Of a stretch of 64,000 nt of DNA, positions 52,941 to 62,435 are shown one piece after another. Position 1 is the stretch's first letter. Every line of letters starts with the position of its first letter. The notes beneath the pieces were generated by a model. That model had not been told where the DNA came from. It ran no database searches and was given only the letters and a program-made list of their open reading frames with translations. A program made the translations under genes and the position numbers. The DNA comes from an uncultured Acetobacteraceae bacterium (GTDB taxonomy: Bacteria > Pseudomonadota > Alphaproteobacteria > Acetobacterales > Acetobacteraceae), in contig CAMKWS010000001.1 of NCBI GenBank assembly GCA_946476985.1, positions 310,001 to 374,000 of the forward strand, in the 5' to 3' direction.

Positions 52941-54383
52941 TCAAGCAGCTCCTTCCGTCAAAGTATCACCAAGCAGGTCGCGTGCATCGCACAATTTACC
53001 TGTTACAGCGGCTGCCGCTGCCATGGTCGGGGAACACAGATGTGTGCGCCCATCTGGGCCCTGTCGCCCTTCAAAATTACGGTTTGATGTGGAGGCAGAA
53101 CGCTGCCCTGCGCTCAATTTATCTGGGTTCATGCCCAAACACATAGAACACCCAGCCTCACGCCATTCAAAGCCTGCATCACGGAAGATTTTATCCAGTC
53201 CTTCCTGTTCAGCAGCATAGCGAACAAGACCAGAACCAGGAACAACCATTGCCCGGACACCATCGGCAACCTTACGGCCTTTAAGCACCATGGCAGCAGC
53301 ACGCAGATCTTCAATACGGCTATTCGTGCAAGACCCAATAAAGACAACATCCACTGGCGTGCCGGCAATCTTCTGCCCCGCTTCCAGCCCCATATACGCT
53401 AATGTGCGACGAATACGCTCTGCACGGGCTGGGTCTGCAGCTTCCTCAGGGCGAGGCACGATACCGTCAATCGGCAGCACATCTTCTGGGCTTGTCCCCC
53501 ATGTGACAGATGGCGCGATGTCAGCAGCATCTAACACTACTTCTTCATCAAAATGTGCGCCTTCGTCACTGGCAAGTGTCTTCCAATAAGCAACAGCTTG
53601 CTCAAAGGCTTCGCCTTTAGGAGCAAAAGGGCGCCCCTTAACATAGGCAAAAGTCACCTCATCTGGGGCTACCATACCTGCACGAGCACCAGCCTCGATG
53701 GACATGTTACATAATGTCATACGGCCAGCCATATCCAACGAGCGAATAGCAGAGCCTGCAAATTCAATCACATGGCCTGTGCCACCAGCCGTACCAATAT
53801 GGCCGATAATACTGAGCATAATATCTTTTGCGGTCACGCCCGGAGCCACTTGGCCTTCAACGCGGACACGCATATTCTTACTGCGCTTTTGCAGCAATGT
53901 CTGTGTGGCTAAAACATGCTCAACTTCAGACGTACCAATACCAAAGGCTAAAGACCCAAAAGCACCATGTGTTGACGTATGACTATCACCACACACGATG
54001 GTCATACCCGGTAAGGAAACACCCTGCTCCGGCCCAACCACATGCACAATACCCTGCTGGCGGGAGCGCAACGGGAAGTAAGGCACGCCAAATTCTTTAA
54101 CATTCTTCTCTAGCGTCTCGATCTGAAGACGACTTTGCGGATCTTCAACCGGCTGAGAGCGATCAGATGTAGGAACATTATGGTCTGCCACAGCCATTGT
54201 GGCATCTGGACGCCGTACGGGACGCCCCGCCGCCCGTAAGCTCTCAAAAGCTTGGGGGCTTGTAACTTCATGGAGGAGGTGGCGGTCAATGTAGAGAAGG
54301 CTTGTTCCGTCATCGAGGGTTTTAACCACGTGATCATCCCAGATCTTATCATAAAGCGTTCTGGGGGAAGCCGAATTCCGCAT
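52941..54383 (-). CDS. leuC: 3-isopropylmalate dehydratase, large subunit
   Basis: Aconitase-like [4Fe-4S] subunit that isomerises 2- and 3-isopropylmalate, 480 residues. Landmarks are [20 protein letters not shown] and the [16 protein letters not shown] block. [20 protein letters not shown] comes next. The cluster cysteines are in [20 protein letters not shown] and [20 protein letters not shown]. First gene of leuC-leuD-leuB, about 190 bp downstream of rplS. No attenuator rich in Leu codons is visible in that gap. Confidence 0.96.
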   Translation of the reverse strand: MRNSASPRTLYDKIWDDHVVKTLDDGTSLLYIDRHLLHEVTSPQAFESLRAAGRPVRRPDATMAVADHNVPTSDRSQPVEDPQSRLQIETLEKNVKEFGVPYFPLRSRQQGIVHVVGPEQGVSLPGMTIVCGDSHTSTHGAFGSLAFGIGTSEVEHVLATQTLLQKRSKNMRVRVEGQVAPGVTAKDIMLSIIGHIGTAGGTGHVIEFAGSAIRSLDMAGRMTLCNMSIEAGARAGMVAPDEVTFAYVKGRPFAPKGEAFEQAVAYWKTLASDEGAHFDEEVVLDAADIAPSVTWGTSPEDVLPIDGIVPRPEEAADPARAERIRRTLAYMGLEAGQKIAGTPVDVVFIGSCTNSRIEDLRAAAMVLKGRKVADGVRAMVVPGSGLVRYAAEQEGLDKIFRDAGFEWREAGCSMCLGMNPDKLSAGQRSASTSNRNFEGRQGPDGRTHLCSPTMAAAAAVTGKLCDARDLLGDTLTEGAA

Positions 54384-54495
54384 TCTCTATTCTCTCCTCA
54401 TAGGGGAGCCGTGCTTGGCTCGCCTCATTAAAGCTATGCGAGCGCTCTACACTATGAATAAAGATATGTGAGGCCGCATAAGCACTATAGCGTTA

Positions 54496-54520
54496 CCGGG
54501 TGCCTTTACCAGACACCCGG
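54496..54520 (-). terminator. Possible hairpin between rplS and leuC
   Basis: CCGGGTG and CACCCGG form a 7 bp GC-rich stem with an 11 base loop, about 50 bp after the rplS stop. There is no T run. It may end the rplS transcript before leuC. Confidence 0.4.
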
Positions 54521-54572
54521 CCGCCAACAAGGTTGCACAAGCCTGTGGGTTTGTCACCCTTGTAGAAAGCGA

Positions 54573-54950
54573 TTAGCCTTCTTTGTTCAGCTCGCGTGGA
54601 CGTTCTGCAATACGCGCAGACTTACCAGAGCGGCCACGCAGATAGTACAGTTTCGCACGACGCACTTTACCGCGACGCACAACCTGGATCTCAGCAATAG
54701 CTGGGGAAAACAGCGGAAACACACGCTCCACACCTTCACCATTGGAGATCTTACGCACCGTGAAGCTGCTGCCCAGACCACGGTTTGAACGTGCAATAAC
54801 AACACCCTCAAACACCTGAACACGCTCACGTGTACCTTCAACAACGCGCACACCAACACGAACTGTGTCACCAGCATCAAATTCAGGAACACCACGAATG
54901 GCGGAAAGACGCTCCATTTCGCGCGCCTCATACTGCTGAATGATATTCAT
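54573..54950 (-). CDS. rplS: 50S ribosomal protein L19
   Basis: Ribosomal protein at the 30S-50S interface, 125 residues from the ATG at 54950 with GGGAG upstream; the in-frame TTG at 54956 is less likely. The family signature is visible in [40 protein letters not shown] and [20 protein letters not shown], then [16 protein letters not shown]. It is the last gene of the rpsP-rimM-trmD-rplS set. Confidence 0.97.
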   Translation of the reverse strand: MNIIQQYEAREMERLSAIRGVPEFDAGDTVRVGVRVVEGTRERVQVFEGVVIARSNRGLGSSFTVRKISNGEGVERVFPLFSPAIAEIQVVRRGKVRRAKLYYLRGRSGKSARIAERPRELNKEG

Positions 54951-54983
54951 GCTCAAACTCCCGAAAAAACAAACTCAACAATG

Positions 54984-55679
54984 TTACTGCTGCTGCTCAT
55001 ACGCACCCCAGAGATCTGGGCGCCGCGTACGTGTTGCAGCGATGGATTCTTCATAACGCCAGCGGGCAATATCCCCATGGTGACCAGAAAGTAGAACAGG
55101 CGGTACAGCGCGCCCCTCCCACTCAGCAGGACGTGTATATTGCGGGTATTCCAACAAACCAGCAGAGAAGCTTTCATCCTCCCCACTCTTTGCAGAACCC
55201 ATCACACCCGGCAGAAGCCTTACACAGCCATCAAGGAGTGCCAGCGCTGGAATCTCTCCTCCCGAAAGGACGAAATCTCCCATACAAAACTGCTCGACCG
55301 CATGTTTCTCCAACACGCGCTCATCGACCCCTTCAAATCGTCCACAGAGAATGACAACGCCATCTCCCTGAACAAAGCGTGTAATATCTTTCTGCTCTAA
55401 CCGCCGCCCACGTGGTGTTGGGTAAATCACCGGGCGGTTGCCCCCTGCAATCACGCTGGTAAGAGCTTCATCCAGTACATCTGGCCGCATAACCATTCCG
55501 GCGCCCCCACCAAAAGGAGCATCATCCAACGCTTTATGAACACCGCGCCCAAAAGGACGAAGATCATGCGCCTTACAAGCCCAGATCTCTTTCTCAAGCG
55601 CACGCCCTGCCAAAGAACATCCCAGCGGACCAGGAAACATCTCTGGAAAAAGCGTAAGAATGTCAGCCTGCCATGTCAT
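54984..55679 (-). CDS. trmD: tRNA (guanine-N1)-methyltransferase TrmD
   Basis: SPOUT-class enzyme that methylates G37 of tRNAs, preventing frameshifting. It is 231 residues. The opening is [20 protein letters not shown] and the substrate loop is [19 protein letters not shown]. The SAM knot contains [16 protein letters not shown] and [40 protein letters not shown] is near the end. The start ATG overlaps the rimM stop, and rplS follows 33 bp later. Confidence 0.96.
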   Translation of the reverse strand: MTWQADILTLFPEMFPGPLGCSLAGRALEKEIWACKAHDLRPFGRGVHKALDDAPFGGGAGMVMRPDVLDEALTSVIAGGNRPVIYPTPRGRRLEQKDITRFVQGDGVVILCGRFEGVDERVLEKHAVEQFCMGDFVLSGGEIPALALLDGCVRLLPGVMGSAKSGEDESFSAGLLEYPQYTRPAEWEGRAVPPVLLSGHHGDIARWRYEESIAATRTRRPDLWGAYEQQQ

Positions 55680-56218
55680 GACCGAACGGCAACCTCACCT
55701 GACAGATCCCCCTCAACCTCCACAGCATCTGGTATAACAACCACAAGCCGCTTTGCTTTAAGGTCCACCTCTGGCACACATGCCATAGTGAAAGGTACCA
55801 ACTGCCCTTTTTCCAACTCTAAGCTCGTACCAGCGCCATATTCATGGACATTGGTCACTTTTCCCACAGCCTCACCTGTTGGAAGATAAGCATCCATACC
55901 GAGCAGATCGATATGGTAGAACTCATCTTCTTCAATTTCAGGCAATGCGGAACGTGCAACATAGAGCCGACGGTTCACCAGCTTTTCAGCTGCTGTGCGG
56001 TCAGCCAAAGGCTGGCCATCTTCCGTTAAAAGGGCGGCAATCCCTGGTGCTGTCCAACGTATCTGCCACACACCGCCTTCCTCATCATGCAGAGGCCCCA
56101 GAACCTCGAGAGTTTCTGGAGTTTCTGTTGCAGGATGCAGACGCACCAGCCCCCGCACACCGTGCGGACGCCCGATGGTAGCAACTAAAACATCCTGCTG
56201 TGAGGGACGACGTGACAA
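55676..56218 (-). CDS. rimM: 16S rRNA processing protein RimM
   Basis: Assembly factor for the 30S head, 180 residues. The N-terminal RimM domain opens [20 protein letters not shown], and the PRC-barrel half has [40 protein letters not shown] and [20 protein letters not shown]. It overlaps trmD by ATGA and lies 23 bp after rpsP. Confidence 0.94.
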   Translation of the reverse strand: MSRRPSQQDVLVATIGRPHGVRGLVRLHPATETPETLEVLGPLHDEEGGVWQIRWTAPGIAALLTEDGQPLADRTAAEKLVNRRLYVARSALPEIEEDEFYHIDLLGMDAYLPTGEAVGKVTNVHEYGAGTSLELEKGQLVPFTMACVPEVDLKAKRLVVVIPDAVEVEGDLSGEVAVRS

Positions 56219-56241
56219 AGGATAAATCTCCCGCTTAAGCG

Positions 56242-56598
56242 TTAGCCAGCTTCAGCTTCGCTTGCTGCTTCAGCAGCAGCTGCAGCACGCTCCTGAGCCT
56301 TTTTCTTCGGCGCAGATTTCTTAGGCTGCTCACGGTAAGCAGGCTTTGGTGCCAGACCAGCGTTACCAAGGAAACGAGCAACGCGGTCTGTTGCCTGTGC
56401 GCCCTTTTCCAACCAGTGCTTGATACGCTCGTCATTCAGACGCACGCGATCAGCATGATCGGATGGCAGCATTGGGTTGTAAGCACCCACTTTCTCAACA
56501 AAACGGCCATCGCGTGGGCTACGGCTATCAGCAATCACAATGTGATAGTACGGACGCTTCTTCGCACCTGCGCGAGACAGACGGATCTTCAGGCTCAT
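56242..56598 (-). CDS. rpsP: 30S ribosomal protein S16
   Basis: Small-subunit protein, 118 residues. The conserved start is [20 protein letters not shown], followed by [20 protein letters not shown] and the [20 protein letters not shown] helix. The C-terminal 35 residues are an Ala/Lys/Glu-rich extension found in many alphaproteobacterial S16 proteins. First of rpsP-rimM-trmD-rplS and 54 bp after ffh. Confidence 0.97.
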   Translation of the reverse strand: MSLKIRLSRAGAKKRPYYHIVIADSRSPRDGRFVEKVGAYNPMLPSDHADRVRLNDERIKHWLEKGAQATDRVARFLGNAGLAPKPAYREQPKKSAPKKKAQERAAAAAEAASEAEAG

Positions 56599-56652
56599 AA
56601 TAACTCCTGCATCATCAGAACATTACAGACACATAAACAGCCAAGAGGAAAC

Positions 56653-58074
56653 TCAGCCAAAAGGTGGGCGCCCACCAGGGCCACCCATACCTTTGAGCAT
56701 ATCGCCCAGACCTCCAGCTCCTCCCATGCTGCGCATCAAACCAGATAGGCCACCCATCTTATTGAGACGCTTCATCATATTCGACATTTCCCCAAACTGC
56801 TTCAGCAGCCGGTTCACCTCTGGCACGCTTGTACCAGAGCCCATAGCAATACGTTTTTTACGCGAAGCTTTAATAATCTCCGGCGTTTTACGCTCTTGGG
56901 CTGTCATGGAGGAAATAATCGCCTTATGACGGTTAAAGACGGACGTATCCAAATCCTTCCCCGCCAATTTGTCTTTTAACTTCCCCATCCCCGGCAACAT
57001 GCCGAGAATACCAGAAATCGACCCAAGACGATTAATTTGATTGATCTGCGACATATAGTCATTCAGATCAAACTTGCCGGCGAGCATTCTCTTGGCAACA
57101 CGCTCACCTTCTTCCTGGTCAAGCTGCTCAGACGCTTTTTCCACCAGCCCGGCGACATCGCCCAGCCCCAGAATACGCCCAGCAACACGCTCAGGATGAA
57201 ACTCTTCAAGAGCCTCCATCTTTTCACCAGAACCGGTGAACTTAATGGGCTCTCCTGTTACAGCCTTCATAGACAGCGCCGCACCACCGCGCGCATCACC
57301 ATCCATTCGGCTCATAATCACACCGGTAAGGCCGATCTGATCTTTAAAGGCCTGCGCTGTATTTACAGCATCCTGCCCTGTCATCGCATCAACAACCAGC
57401 AATGTTTCTGCTGGCTTTGCGACATCCCGCACCTGACGGACTTCATCCATCAAAGCTTCATCAATAGCCAGACGTCCAGCTGTATCCAGCACGACAACGT
57501 CAAAGCCTTCACGCCGCCCTACATCTAGGGCACGGCGCGCAATCTCAACAGGCTGCTGCCCTTGCTCAATCGGCAAAGAGACAACACGCCCCTCCACCCG
57601 CGCACCGACCTGCTCTGCAATTTGCTGCAACTGCAACTGCGCAGCAGGGCGCTGCACGTCCAAACTGGCAAGCAGCACTTTCTTGCGTTCACGACTTGCA
57701 AGACGCAGCGCCAACTTACCTGCGGTAGTTGTCTTACCTGCCCCCTGCAAACCAACAAGGAGATATGGAATAGGAGCTGAGGCTGAGAGATTAAGTGGCG
57801 CAACACCCGCACCACCTAAAGCCTCAATCAGCGCATCATTAACAATCTTCGCAACAGCCTGCCCTGGTGAGACACCATCCAGAACAGCGCCACCTACGGC
57901 ACGTTCCTTCACATTATTCACGAAGCTCCGCACCACAGGCAAGGCGACGTCCGCCTCCAACATGGCGAGACGGACCTCACGCATAGCCTCCGCAACGTCA
58001 CCCTCCGAAAGCTTTCCACCACGGGAAAGACCTTCGAAAACTTTCGACATTCTACCAGAGAGCTGCTCGAACAC
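56653..58074 (-). CDS. ffh: Signal recognition particle protein Ffh
   Basis: GTPase that with 4.5S RNA targets membrane proteins to the translocon. It is 473 residues. It begins with a GTG at 58074, preceded by AAGGA about 6 bases away, which gives the family's N-terminus (MFEQLSGRMSKVFEGLS). The G domain has LLVGLQGAGKTTTAGKLALR, ASLDVQRPAAQLQL, VVLDTAGRLAIDEALM and DAMTGQDAVN. The methionine-rich M domain starts near residue 320 and ends in a glycine-rich tail. No ffs gene was found nearby. Confidence 0.96.
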   Translation of the reverse strand: MFEQLSGRMSKVFEGLSRGGKLSEGDVAEAMREVRLAMLEADVALPVVRSFVNNVKERAVGGAVLDGVSPGQAVAKIVNDALIEALGGAGVAPLNLSASAPIPYLLVGLQGAGKTTTAGKLALRLASRERKKVLLASLDVQRPAAQLQLQQIAEQVGARVEGRVVSLPIEQGQQPVEIARRALDVGRREGFDVVVLDTAGRLAIDEALMDEVRQVRDVAKPAETLLVVDAMTGQDAVNTAQAFKDQIGLTGVIMSRMDGDARGGAALSMKAVTGEPIKFTGSGEKMEALEEFHPERVAGRILGLGDVAGLVEKASEQLDQEEGERVAKRMLAGKFDLNDYMSQINQINRLGSISGILGMLPGMGKLKDKLAGKDLDTSVFNRHKAIISSMTAQERKTPEIIKASRKKRIAMGSGTSVPEVNRLLKQFGEMSNMMKRLNKMGGLSGLMRSMGGAGGLGDMLKGMGGPGGRPPFG

Positions 58075-58150
58075 GTTCTATCCTTAATTCCATGACAAAC
58101 GCGCCACTGCGCGAACCCTCGCGGAGTGACGTGTCCGTAAACGTCCTTTG

Positions 58151-58179
58151 GCTTTACGCACTTTGTGCTGAGGCGTCAA
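58151..58179 (-). promoter_or_regulatory. Candidate ffh promoter
   Basis: On the minus strand TTGACG and TAAAGC are separated by exactly 17 bp, about 75 bp upstream of the GTG start of ffh. The -35 match is strong, the -10 moderate. Confidence 0.5.
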
Positions 58180-58205
58180 GCATTTCTCATCTCTTGCCCC
58201 CTGCC

Positions 58206-60698
58206 TTAAAAACCACCACTAAATGTAGCTATGGCTGAGAATGGTGCTGCGATATAATAAGATGGTGCGTTTGCGCTAATCATCCCACCATGTAGCCCCA
58301 GTGTTTTTTGAGCATTTGTTCCAACACTATTCACACCTCCCAAATAAGCGTGATTTGTAATATTAGAAAAATCCACACGCAGATTAGGTGCCTTTAAGAA
58401 GCCAATATCATTAAACCGATATCCTATATCCATATTCATCAACACATAAGGCTTGATCGCCTCATCATTCATGAAGGTAGAATACTGCTTAGCGACATAT
58501 TTCACGCTATAGCCCCCAAAAAGATGCCCATCATCATAATCAAGATTAAAGGCGACCTGATATTTCGGCGCTTGTGGCGCAATTTTACCTTTGGTCGGCA
58601 AGAAGTCCGTGCCCGATCTTAGGTTATTTGTCAGGCGGCTATTAAGATACTCAAATGAAACATAAGGCCGTAGGTGATAGAAAATGGGCCGAGTTCCAAT
58701 TTCAGCATCCACACCATCCGTCTCCTGCCCACCAGCATTTAAGCTGGTCGTATTGTAGCAGGTGGCATCTAAGCATTGTGTAAATAAACGGTTCGTAAAA
58801 TTGTAATGGAAGTACGTTGCTGAGCCCATCATCAACTTGCCCGTATAACGGTACCCTGCCTCCTCAGAGATAGAAACCTCCGGCTTTTGGTTCAGGTTCG
58901 CACGGTTGCCGTAGCCCGTTATGCTGGAATAGGTACCAGAATCATACAGCGTATTATTTTGCGGCATACGGAAGTTAGTCGCCCCAGAAATAAAAAACTG
59001 ATGCTTATTATTTAACTTATAACGAATAGATGCCGTCGGCAGTGGCTCCTCATAGGTTTTAGAGGCTGTCCGTGGAGTAGAAATACCAGGCAGACCATTT
59101 GTCCCCTGCCGTGTGGCGATGACATATTTCAACCCCGCATCAATCGTGAGCCTATGATGAAGTAAAGACAACGTATCACCAATAAAGGCCGCATGAACCC
59201 GAGTTTGCGTTAGGAAATCTCTATATTGGTAAGTTGCGCCATTATCTATGGTAACATTCGGCGCATGTGCATAAAGGTTCCACGGTGTTCCATCATCATT
59301 CACCCCGGTATAAGAGGCCTGCTGCTTCTGGCGAGAATACTCAAACCAGTAGCCCAGCATCAGACGGTTCACCCCAGTTTTTACTGTAACCTTCGTTACG
59401 GCACCGGGCCGCCATGTCGTAGCGTTCGATGGGTTATATAACAACCGGCTTCCCGTTGTTTGCCCAGCGAGGGAACCACCTATTGTGCCCGTAGAACTGC
59501 CACCATAATTCAGTTTACTTAGGTCATTATAATAGGCGTTTCCACCGTTCCCACTTCCAAACCAAAAATACGGCGTTTCGGTTAAGGTAATATGGTCTGT
59601 CAGCTTAAAGGTAGATGGCCCGCTCAGATAAACATTAGTGAAGGGATTTTGATGCAACTTGTAATAAGACTTACCATGATCTTTTGCTGAAGAATCATAG
59701 ACAGAATTATAGATCGTATTATTCGGATCCGTACTATACCGTACACCACGCCCATATTCGTTCCAGTTCGCCATGGTTGGAGCTTTGGTCAGGTAGTTAT
59801 AGAGCCTGTTCCCAACTACGGCGAGCGATACCCGGTTTCCTTCTCCCCAATCATTCACCACCTTCATCTCAGCATGCAACTTGTGCTGCTCAGCTGAGCT
59901 ACGGTACATATTCTCTCCCGCATAGGAGCCAGAAAAATAGGCTTTAATATTGGTATCACCAATTTTACCCGTATCAACGCGTAAAAAACCACGATGATAC
60001 CCATAAGCCCCATAGCTTACATCAAACGCACCCCCCAATTTATCTTTCGGATCAACCATATACATATCCACCACACCACCAGTCGCACTGATATGTGGAC
60101 TATCTAGATCCGCAGAACCTTGAGCGAGCTGGATCGTCCGTAAATTCTCAGGATCGGCGATTTCCTGCGTATAGGTCGCATAGTTCCCAATATCATTCAG
60201 CGGGAACCCCTCCAGAGTAAACCCCATCTGAGACTGATCTAACCCTCGCAAAGAAATATGACTGCCCGAAAGCCCCCCTGCATCATTGGACGTCACATTC
60301 GCTCCAGCCAACAAAGAGATAAGCTGTACAGGATCCGCACTGGGAGATTGTTTAGCGATAAAATCACGCGACACAGCAGAGACAGATTTTGCTGTATCCT
60401 GCTTCTGCATTAGCCCGCCGCCAACAGCATTCCGCGTCACACCATCAAAACTTGCACGACGCCCAATGACAGATATGCGCTCAGCACGATAATCAGTCGG
60501 CGCTGTGTTGCCCATCATCGAAGGCATATCAGCATCACTCTCTCGTTGATGCCTTACACCATTATGCCCCTGCGCCGTTACATTCGACTGCACCAGCTCT
60601 TTTCTATCATCAAGCCTAGCGGCATGCGCCATGACTGTACTCGCCAACAAAAGGCAAAAAGCACTGCAAGACACCGTAAAATAACGAGGTAAAAACAA
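58206..60698 (-). CDS. TonB-dependent outer membrane receptor
   Basis: An 830-residue outer membrane transporter. I kept the TTG at 60698 because a GGAG site lies 7 bases upstream and the resulting N-terminus is a clear signal peptide (SAFCLLLASTVMAHA). The plug domain follows (DAERISVIGRR-type TonB-box region, then AVSRDFIAKQSPSADPVQLI and SGSHISLRGLDQSQMGFTLE). The barrel ends in an aromatic terminal strand, IATFSGGF. Sequence such as GFPLNDIGNYATYTQEIADP and FEYLNSRLTNNLRSG points to the siderophore/vitamin type, but the ligand cannot be told. No TonB-ExbBD or sigma-factor gene is nearby. Confidence 0.85.
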   Translation of the reverse strand: MFLPRYFTVSCSAFCLLLASTVMAHAARLDDRKELVQSNVTAQGHNGVRHQRESDADMPSMMGNTAPTDYRAERISVIGRRASFDGVTRNAVGGGLMQKQDTAKSVSAVSRDFIAKQSPSADPVQLISLLAGANVTSNDAGGLSGSHISLRGLDQSQMGFTLEGFPLNDIGNYATYTQEIADPENLRTIQLAQGSADLDSPHISATGGVVDMYMVDPKDKLGGAFDVSYGAYGYHRGFLRVDTGKIGDTNIKAYFSGSYAGENMYRSSAEQHKLHAEMKVVNDWGEGNRVSLAVVGNRLYNYLTKAPTMANWNEYGRGVRYSTDPNNTIYNSVYDSSAKDHGKSYYKLHQNPFTNVYLSGPSTFKLTDHITLTETPYFWFGSGNGGNAYYNDLSKLNYGGSSTGTIGGSLAGQTTGSRLLYNPSNATTWRPGAVTKVTVKTGVNRLMLGYWFEYSRQKQQASYTGVNDDGTPWNLYAHAPNVTIDNGATYQYRDFLTQTRVHAAFIGDTLSLLHHRLTIDAGLKYVIATRQGTNGLPGISTPRTASKTYEEPLPTASIRYKLNNKHQFFISGATNFRMPQNNTLYDSGTYSSITGYGNRANLNQKPEVSISEEAGYRYTGKLMMGSATYFHYNFTNRLFTQCLDATCYNTTSLNAGGQETDGVDAEIGTRPIFYHLRPYVSFEYLNSRLTNNLRSGTDFLPTKGKIAPQAPKYQVAFNLDYDDGHLFGGYSVKYVAKQYSTFMNDEAIKPYVLMNMDIGYRFNDIGFLKAPNLRVDFSNITNHAYLGGVNSVGTNAQKTLGLHGGMISANAPSYYIAAPFSAIATFSGGF

Positions 60699-61160
60699 GG
60701 AGAAGCTCCATGCAAAATATGATCTACATCTCCCTTAACGATTATTTCATCTATAAAAACAAGTACGCCCCATATGTTAAATGAGATCAATACAAATAAA
60801 ATGCACAATATTACAACTTTATTTCATTAATATTTCATATTTATTACATATGATTTGCATTTATGTGTAATTTTGACTTTGAAATACTAAGACATCCCCA
60901 ATCTGGCGGTTATTCTTTACCCCCGTAGCGGCAGCCATTTCTGATTTTTGGTAACGTTGGGAGTACGGCTGATCCTGAGTTTGTCCTTGACCTTATCACG
61001 AGCTGCTCTGGCAATAACGGTCAGTATTTACCCACTGCAGTTGATCGTTACCCACAAAAATACCCGCACTTTAGGGGCGTTGCGTGCCACATGATGCCGC
61101 TAGTTGTCGTATTTTAACGGCCATTTAGGGCTGTTTTCTGCGAATATTTTCGTAATATGT

Positions 61161-61242
61161 TGCTTAATAGCGCATGCCTATCCGCCATTTTATAGGGGGT
61201 TGCCGCCGGTTTGGCGTTTTTTATTCCCGTATTTGTTAACAC
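61161..61242 (-). pseudogene. Remnant of a tyrosine integrase (arm-binding N-terminus only)
   Basis: From a GTG at 61242 (AGAGAGG about 5 bases upstream) the minus strand reads VLTNTGIKNAKPAATPYKMA, then DRHALL. This matches the arm DNA-binding start of P4-like tyrosine integrases (pattern 'LTDtaIknAKPkdkPYKlaDg.gL'). The conserved GGLYLLV part that should follow is lost, the frame soon stops, and no catalytic Arg-His-Arg-Tyr domain is found downstream. It reads in the same direction as tRNA-Ser and starts about 150 bp from its 3' end, the usual place of an integrase at a tRNA attachment site. Confidence 0.6.
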
Positions 61243-61261
61243 GGTAGCCTCTCTCAGAATA

Positions 61262-61282
61262 AGGCCCCCATCTAGGCCCCCA
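61262..61282. repeat. Short direct repeat AGGCCCCCA x2
   Basis: Two exact 9 bp copies spaced 12 bp apart, 20 bp upstream of the integrase remnant on its own strand. Such repeats near int genes can be arm-type or excisionase sites; that is inference only. Confidence 0.4.
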
Positions 61283-61392
61283 AATTAGTGCGGTGTAGCG
61301 CATTACGGTGCGCCGCGGCGAATAGGTTTATTGCCAGAAACGGCAGATCTTTGCGGTATCTAACAAGAAATAATGAGGTTTGATATATATTG

Positions 61393-61482
61393 TGGCGGAT
61401 GGGGTGGGATTCGAACCCACGGTACGCTTCCACGCACGCTGGTTTTCAAGACCAGTTCCTTAAACCGCTCGGACACCCATCC
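61393..61482 (-). tRNA. tRNA-Ser (TGA)
   Basis: A long-variable-arm tRNA on the minus strand. The acceptor GGATGGG pairs with CCCATCC, the anticodon loop CTTGAAA reads TGA, and the variable arm is GCGTGCGTGGAAGCGTACC. The T loop is TTCGAAT and CCA is encoded. An integrase remnant lies beyond its 3' end. Confidence 0.96.
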
Positions 61483-61765
61483 ATTTTCAAAGAAGCTTTA
61501 TAGCTTCCTCTCACCTTGCACATACAGGTGAATTTTTTCCTCTGATAATCGTTCATCTTCCATCCGTCAAGCACAGAAGCACCTCTTTGAAATTTCTATC
61601 TGCTTCCCCACCCAACTCTCGTACTGCCACCAAATAACGCTCAAATCCCTCTATTTACCCATTCCCTTATATGGCCATATTCATAATACCTCCCCAGCCT
61701 TCTCTTTTTTCTTTCAGAACCCAAAATATTCCCCTATTAACATTCTGTAATGTTTTATAGGCAAG

Positions 61766-62392
61766 ATGAGATGCCCTCTACCGCAAACGGGATTAAGACC
61801 ACCTAAGATACCCCACCAACTATCTCCACATGGCACTGCGCTTGTGCTCGTTTGCACCCAACATATGTCACTCGCAGCAGCTCCCTATTCTTGGGATAGC
61901 GTCATTCCACTGAGTAGCGACACCATTGCTATATTTCGTGATGCTGGAGCCCCCGTATTCTTTGTTGATATCACGTCCTCCACGAGTAGAAGGCAACAAG
62001 ACTCAACTTCATCTGCTTCCCCCTCACCAGAACCTGCCTTATCTTTCGAAACACTCATCCAGCCAAATGATGTTCTAATCACACAACGTCAGTGGAGTAC
62101 ATTTTACGGCGCCAGCTTAGACCAACTAGATACATGGGGCGCATTTCTCGGTACTGACCTCTCATTACAACTCCATCGCCATAAAATTAGTACAATTGTA
62201 TTCGGAGGAACCGCTGCTAATGGGCAATTAGAAATAACCGCTCAGACGGCCAAAAAATTGGGCCGGAAGATTATTCTCTTAAAAGACCTCATTACCGACT
62301 TTGATGATCCCAAAGATCAAGATAGTTTTTCACAAAATCTTTCAGAAATTGGGCAAATAACTCTCAGCACTACGCTTAAATTCTGCCGTTAG
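61766..62392 (+). CDS. Degenerate isochorismatase-fold paralog, catalytic residues replaced
   Basis: A 208-residue protein clearly related to the next gene (shared LSP-x-x-TALVLV, F-R-x-AGA opening and FGGTAANG-type end) but with its active site changed. The family Asp is Cys30 in LVLVCTQ, the Lys is Gln107 in LITQRQW, and Gln154 stands in the third position. Between residues about 108 and 138 the QWSTFYGASLDQL segment is followed by a second version, TWGAFLGTDLSLQL, that looks like an internal duplication. The frame is intact, so it may be expressed as a non-enzymatic protein or be an early pseudogene. Confidence 0.65.
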   Translation: MRCPLPQTGLRPPKIPHQLSPHGTALVLVCTQHMSLAAAPYSWDSVIPLSSDTIAIFRDAGAPVFFVDITSSTSRRQQDSTSSASPSPEPALSFETLIQPNDVLITQRQWSTFYGASLDQLDTWGAFLGTDLSLQLHRHKISTIVFGGTAANGQLEITAQTAKKLGRKIILLKDLITDFDDPKDQDSFSQNLSEIGQITLSTTLKFCR

Positions 62393-62435
62393 ATGAGCAT
62401 ATTTACCCTACAACCATTTTGAAAAGGCTCACAGC

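Larger units (their letters stand above)
60699..61392. other. Gene-free, decayed-looking region between the TonB receptor and tRNA-Ser
   Basis: About 690 bp without an intact gene. 60699-60890 is AT-rich and holds the receptor's upstream region. 60890-61392 is more GC-rich, unlike its surroundings, and contains the integrase N-terminal remnant (about 61161-61242) and two copies of AGGCCCCCA 12 bp apart (61262-61270 and 61274-61282). It has the look of a mobile-element scar next to a tRNA gene. Confidence 0.55.

Noticed and set aside
54384-54572. Leucine attenuator or T-box leader before leuC
   Set aside because: No run of Leu codons in a short frame and no T-box sequence; only a modest hairpin.
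58084-58179. A 31-codon, very basic frame from a TTG just upstream of ffh
   Set aside because: The TTG coincides with the -35 box of a well-spaced promoter (TTGACG, 17 bp, TAAAGC), and there is no real Shine-Dalgarno. I call it the ffh promoter.
60945-61094. A 49-codon hydrophobic plus-strand frame in the decayed region
   Set aside because: No usable start codon with a ribosome-binding site, and it lies in sequence that otherwise looks like residue of an element. Mentioned under findings only as part of that stretch.
60900-61400. A second copy of the tRNA-Ser 3' end (attachment site of the lost element)
   Set aside because: I looked for a repeat of the T-arm and acceptor end and found only a 6-base match near 60904, which is not meaningful.
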